Shown in pieces: positions 62,500 through 64,000 of a DNA stretch of 64,000 bases; the stretch's first letter is position 1; each line of letters begins with the position of its first letter. Location of the stretch: positions 3,822,481-3,886,480 of the forward strand of contig NC_059268.1 of NCBI RefSeq assembly GCF_017591435.1, read 5' to 3'. The position numbers and the translations under genes are program-made. This stretch comes from Portunus trituberculatus (Eukaryota; Arthropoda; Malacostraca; Decapoda; Portunidae). Under the pieces are notes generated by a model. The model worked only from the letters and a program-made list of their open reading frames with translations. It did not search any database and was not told the DNA's origin.

Positions 62500-63075
62500 T
62501 GTCAGCTCTCTACTTGATGTAGCAATTTCCCTACCTATTTTTCTAACAAAAGTGACATCTGCCATCCTTTTTTCATGACAATTCTACAGTTGCCACATTC
62601 ATTCCATTGTAGTATTCACTCTAACTAGGACACGGACGGATAAGTAAACCAGGGTTGTTTCATAGTCTGCTGTTTATTATAATACACAGTGGGTAGTGGC
62701 AATGACACAAGCAAACGTAAAGGCAAGTGTGAGTCGTGGGCAAGCTCACTGCTGGCTGAGTCACTGACTCACATAGTCCCTAGGATTCAGGCAGCAACCT
62801 CACCTAGATAAGCTGGCATCAGGTGGAACTCAACATCTGCATCAGATTAGTGGAGTGACTGCTAATCTCACCTGGGGAGGTCACTACACCATTCTCTGGT
62901 AAATTCTGGAAGTCCCTGCCTGCTTCTGCATTTCCACATTTCTATGACTTGAACTCATTTAAGAGGTAGGTTCCAAGACATTTATCCTATACTTTTGGCT
63001 AACTCTTTGGATCCTGTTTGAGGGCCAGCATCTCAATGGGTCTCTTTTGTTTTAATGTTAATTTTTGTTGCTCTT
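62500..63075 (+). mobile_element. LINE-J5 3' fragment, split by a solo LTR
   Basis: The segment after the LTR (62889-63075) matches the LINE-J C-terminal tail and 3' UTR (CTGGTAAATTCTGGAAGTCC; compare 9469-9600 in J3). A short match continues left of the LTR (62570-62607). It has no clear poly-A; an AC-rich stretch and (TA)n (63136-63279) follow. Confidence 0.7.
62608..62888 (-). mobile_element. Solo LTR (281 bp) with CCAT target duplication
   Basis: It begins TGTAGT and ends ACTACA (perfect 6-bp inverted ends) and carries an AATAAA signal on the minus strand (near 62680). CCAT flanks both sides (62604-62607, 62889-62892). Removing it with one CCAT restores the LINE-J5 sequence. The LTR retrotransposon family is not identified. 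Confidence 0.85.
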
Positions 63076-63132
63076 GTTCGGTTCTCCTCCTATGTGCACA
63101 TGTGCATGCAAACATGCACATGCACATACACA

Positions 63133-63281
<149 letters not shown>

Positions 63282-63401
63282 CGTACACGCCACGGCTGCG
63301 GTTACCGCTACAGCTCACTAGTGTTATTCTGGCAAAATCGCCAACTTTATGTTAGGGTCAGTACAGTGGGGATTATAAAACACTCCACAGAGTCCCCACT
63401 A

Positions 63402-64000
63402 CTATAACTCACAGCTGGGCCACCAAAAATTGCGACACAGGCGAGCGATGGTCTTCCGGATGCCCAGGTGTCCAGCCATGGGCCCCTCATGTGCCAACAG
63501 CACAAGTACCTCACGCAGCTTATGCGGCACAACTACTTGCAGTAGTTCACCACCGTCAATCTCCTGCCATCTACGACACAACACCCTTTGATGCAAGACA
63601 AACTCCTCCCTGCCCTTCAACTCCTCACTTCCTTCACCCACTCGAGCAAAGAAGGAGGCCAACGCCAGGTCCTCCTGCTGCCTACGAATGAGCTCTGCAG
63701 GCTCTAGCTGAGTAAGAGAAAGGGGGACTATAGGGTCATGGGGTTGAGGCAACGCTGCAACCCTATGTCCCACATGGCCTCGAGGACAGAGAGCTGGCCC
63801 AGGCTGCTCCGCTCCTGCCATGTGCTCTGGTGAGTTCTCAGAAGGATCATCACCACCAGTCAGGCAGTCACCAGGCAAGGGAACAGCTTGATCTCTGCCT
63901 CCACGATGCTCCCCAGGGGGGGAAACTTCCAACAAACTGCCTGACTCATCATACTGGGGCCTGTGCTGAACATCAGAGCCCTCAGCCTCCACACCAGGAA
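63402..64000 (-). pseudogene. Ty3/Gypsy polyprotein fragment: integrase zinc finger
   Basis: Minus-strand open frame running in from beyond the window. It reads DPIVPLSLTQLEPAELIRR, RVLCRRWQEIDGG, LQVVVPHKLREVLVL and AHEGPMAGHLGIRKTIARL, ending FWWPS. This is the region before and into the integrase HHCC zinc finger of Gypsy pol; it stops before the two cysteines and the catalytic core, so the fragment is truncated. GC-rich compared with its surroundings. Confidence 0.85.

Overview
The window is animal nuclear DNA, most likely from a decapod crustacean. I infer this from long (TA)n and (AC)n arrays, a mass of decaying non-LTR retrotransposons (LINEs), two tRNA-derived SINEs, Tigger/pogo DNA transposons, and one host gene with GT-AG introns. 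The species assignment is inference; the element classes and the exons are read from the sequence.

The only host gene I can support is an attractin-family gene (vertebrate ATRN/ATRNL1, fly distracted), on the minus strand. Its exons fall in two blocks whose order is reversed relative to the protein. The left block (27461 down to 12996, 11 exons) encodes signal peptide, EGF, CUB, EGF pair, Kelch propeller and the first PSI modules (about 767 residues). The right block (61544 down to 37889, 7 exons) encodes the next PSI modules, two laminin-type EGFs and the juxtamembrane ectodomain (about 434 residues). No domain is repeated, all splice phases agree within each block, and the last left exon (phase 0) would join the first right exon (phase 0). 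Together they read as one attractin lacking only the transmembrane and cytoplasmic exons, but the C-terminal half lies upstream of the start. A scaffold mis-order, a real rearrangement, or two partly seen tandem genes are the options. The ectodomain has no C-type lectin domain and carries a charged insert of about 94 residues in the Kelch region.

About half of the window is LINE sequence. LINE-J (poly-A tailed, APE endonuclease plus RT) has five copies; two sit inside (TA)n arrays. LINE-C (CR1/L2-like, 3' end in AGGTAAATACA) has eleven copies in four subfamilies (alpha, beta, gamma, delta). Six of these form a 13-kb head-to-tail array at 38.7-51.9 kb in which nearly every element is separated only by (AC)n. 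Nine of eleven copies have AC repeats against their 5' truncation point, always in the same orientation. I read this as two LINE families with separate microsatellite niches. LINE-D, with a TTATG-repeat tail, ends about 25 nt before an attractin splice acceptor.

Layout: 1-2.5 kb Tigger tail, (CA)n/(TA)n and a 345-bp tandem duplication; 2.5-6.9 kb a Tigger element with LINE-J1 nested in it; 8.0-9.7 kb LINE-J3; 9.7-12.8 kb LINE-C1; 13.0-27.5 kb attractin N-terminal block with promoter; 27.7-32.4 kb minus-strand LINE-C array; 34.0-36.3 kb LINE-J2; 36.8-37.1 kb SINE; 37.9-61.5 kb attractin C-terminal block whose large introns are filled by the LINE-C array, LINE-J4 and LINE-C8; 62.5-63.1 kb a LINE-J fragment split by a solo LTR; 63.4-64 kb a Ty3/Gypsy integrase fragment.
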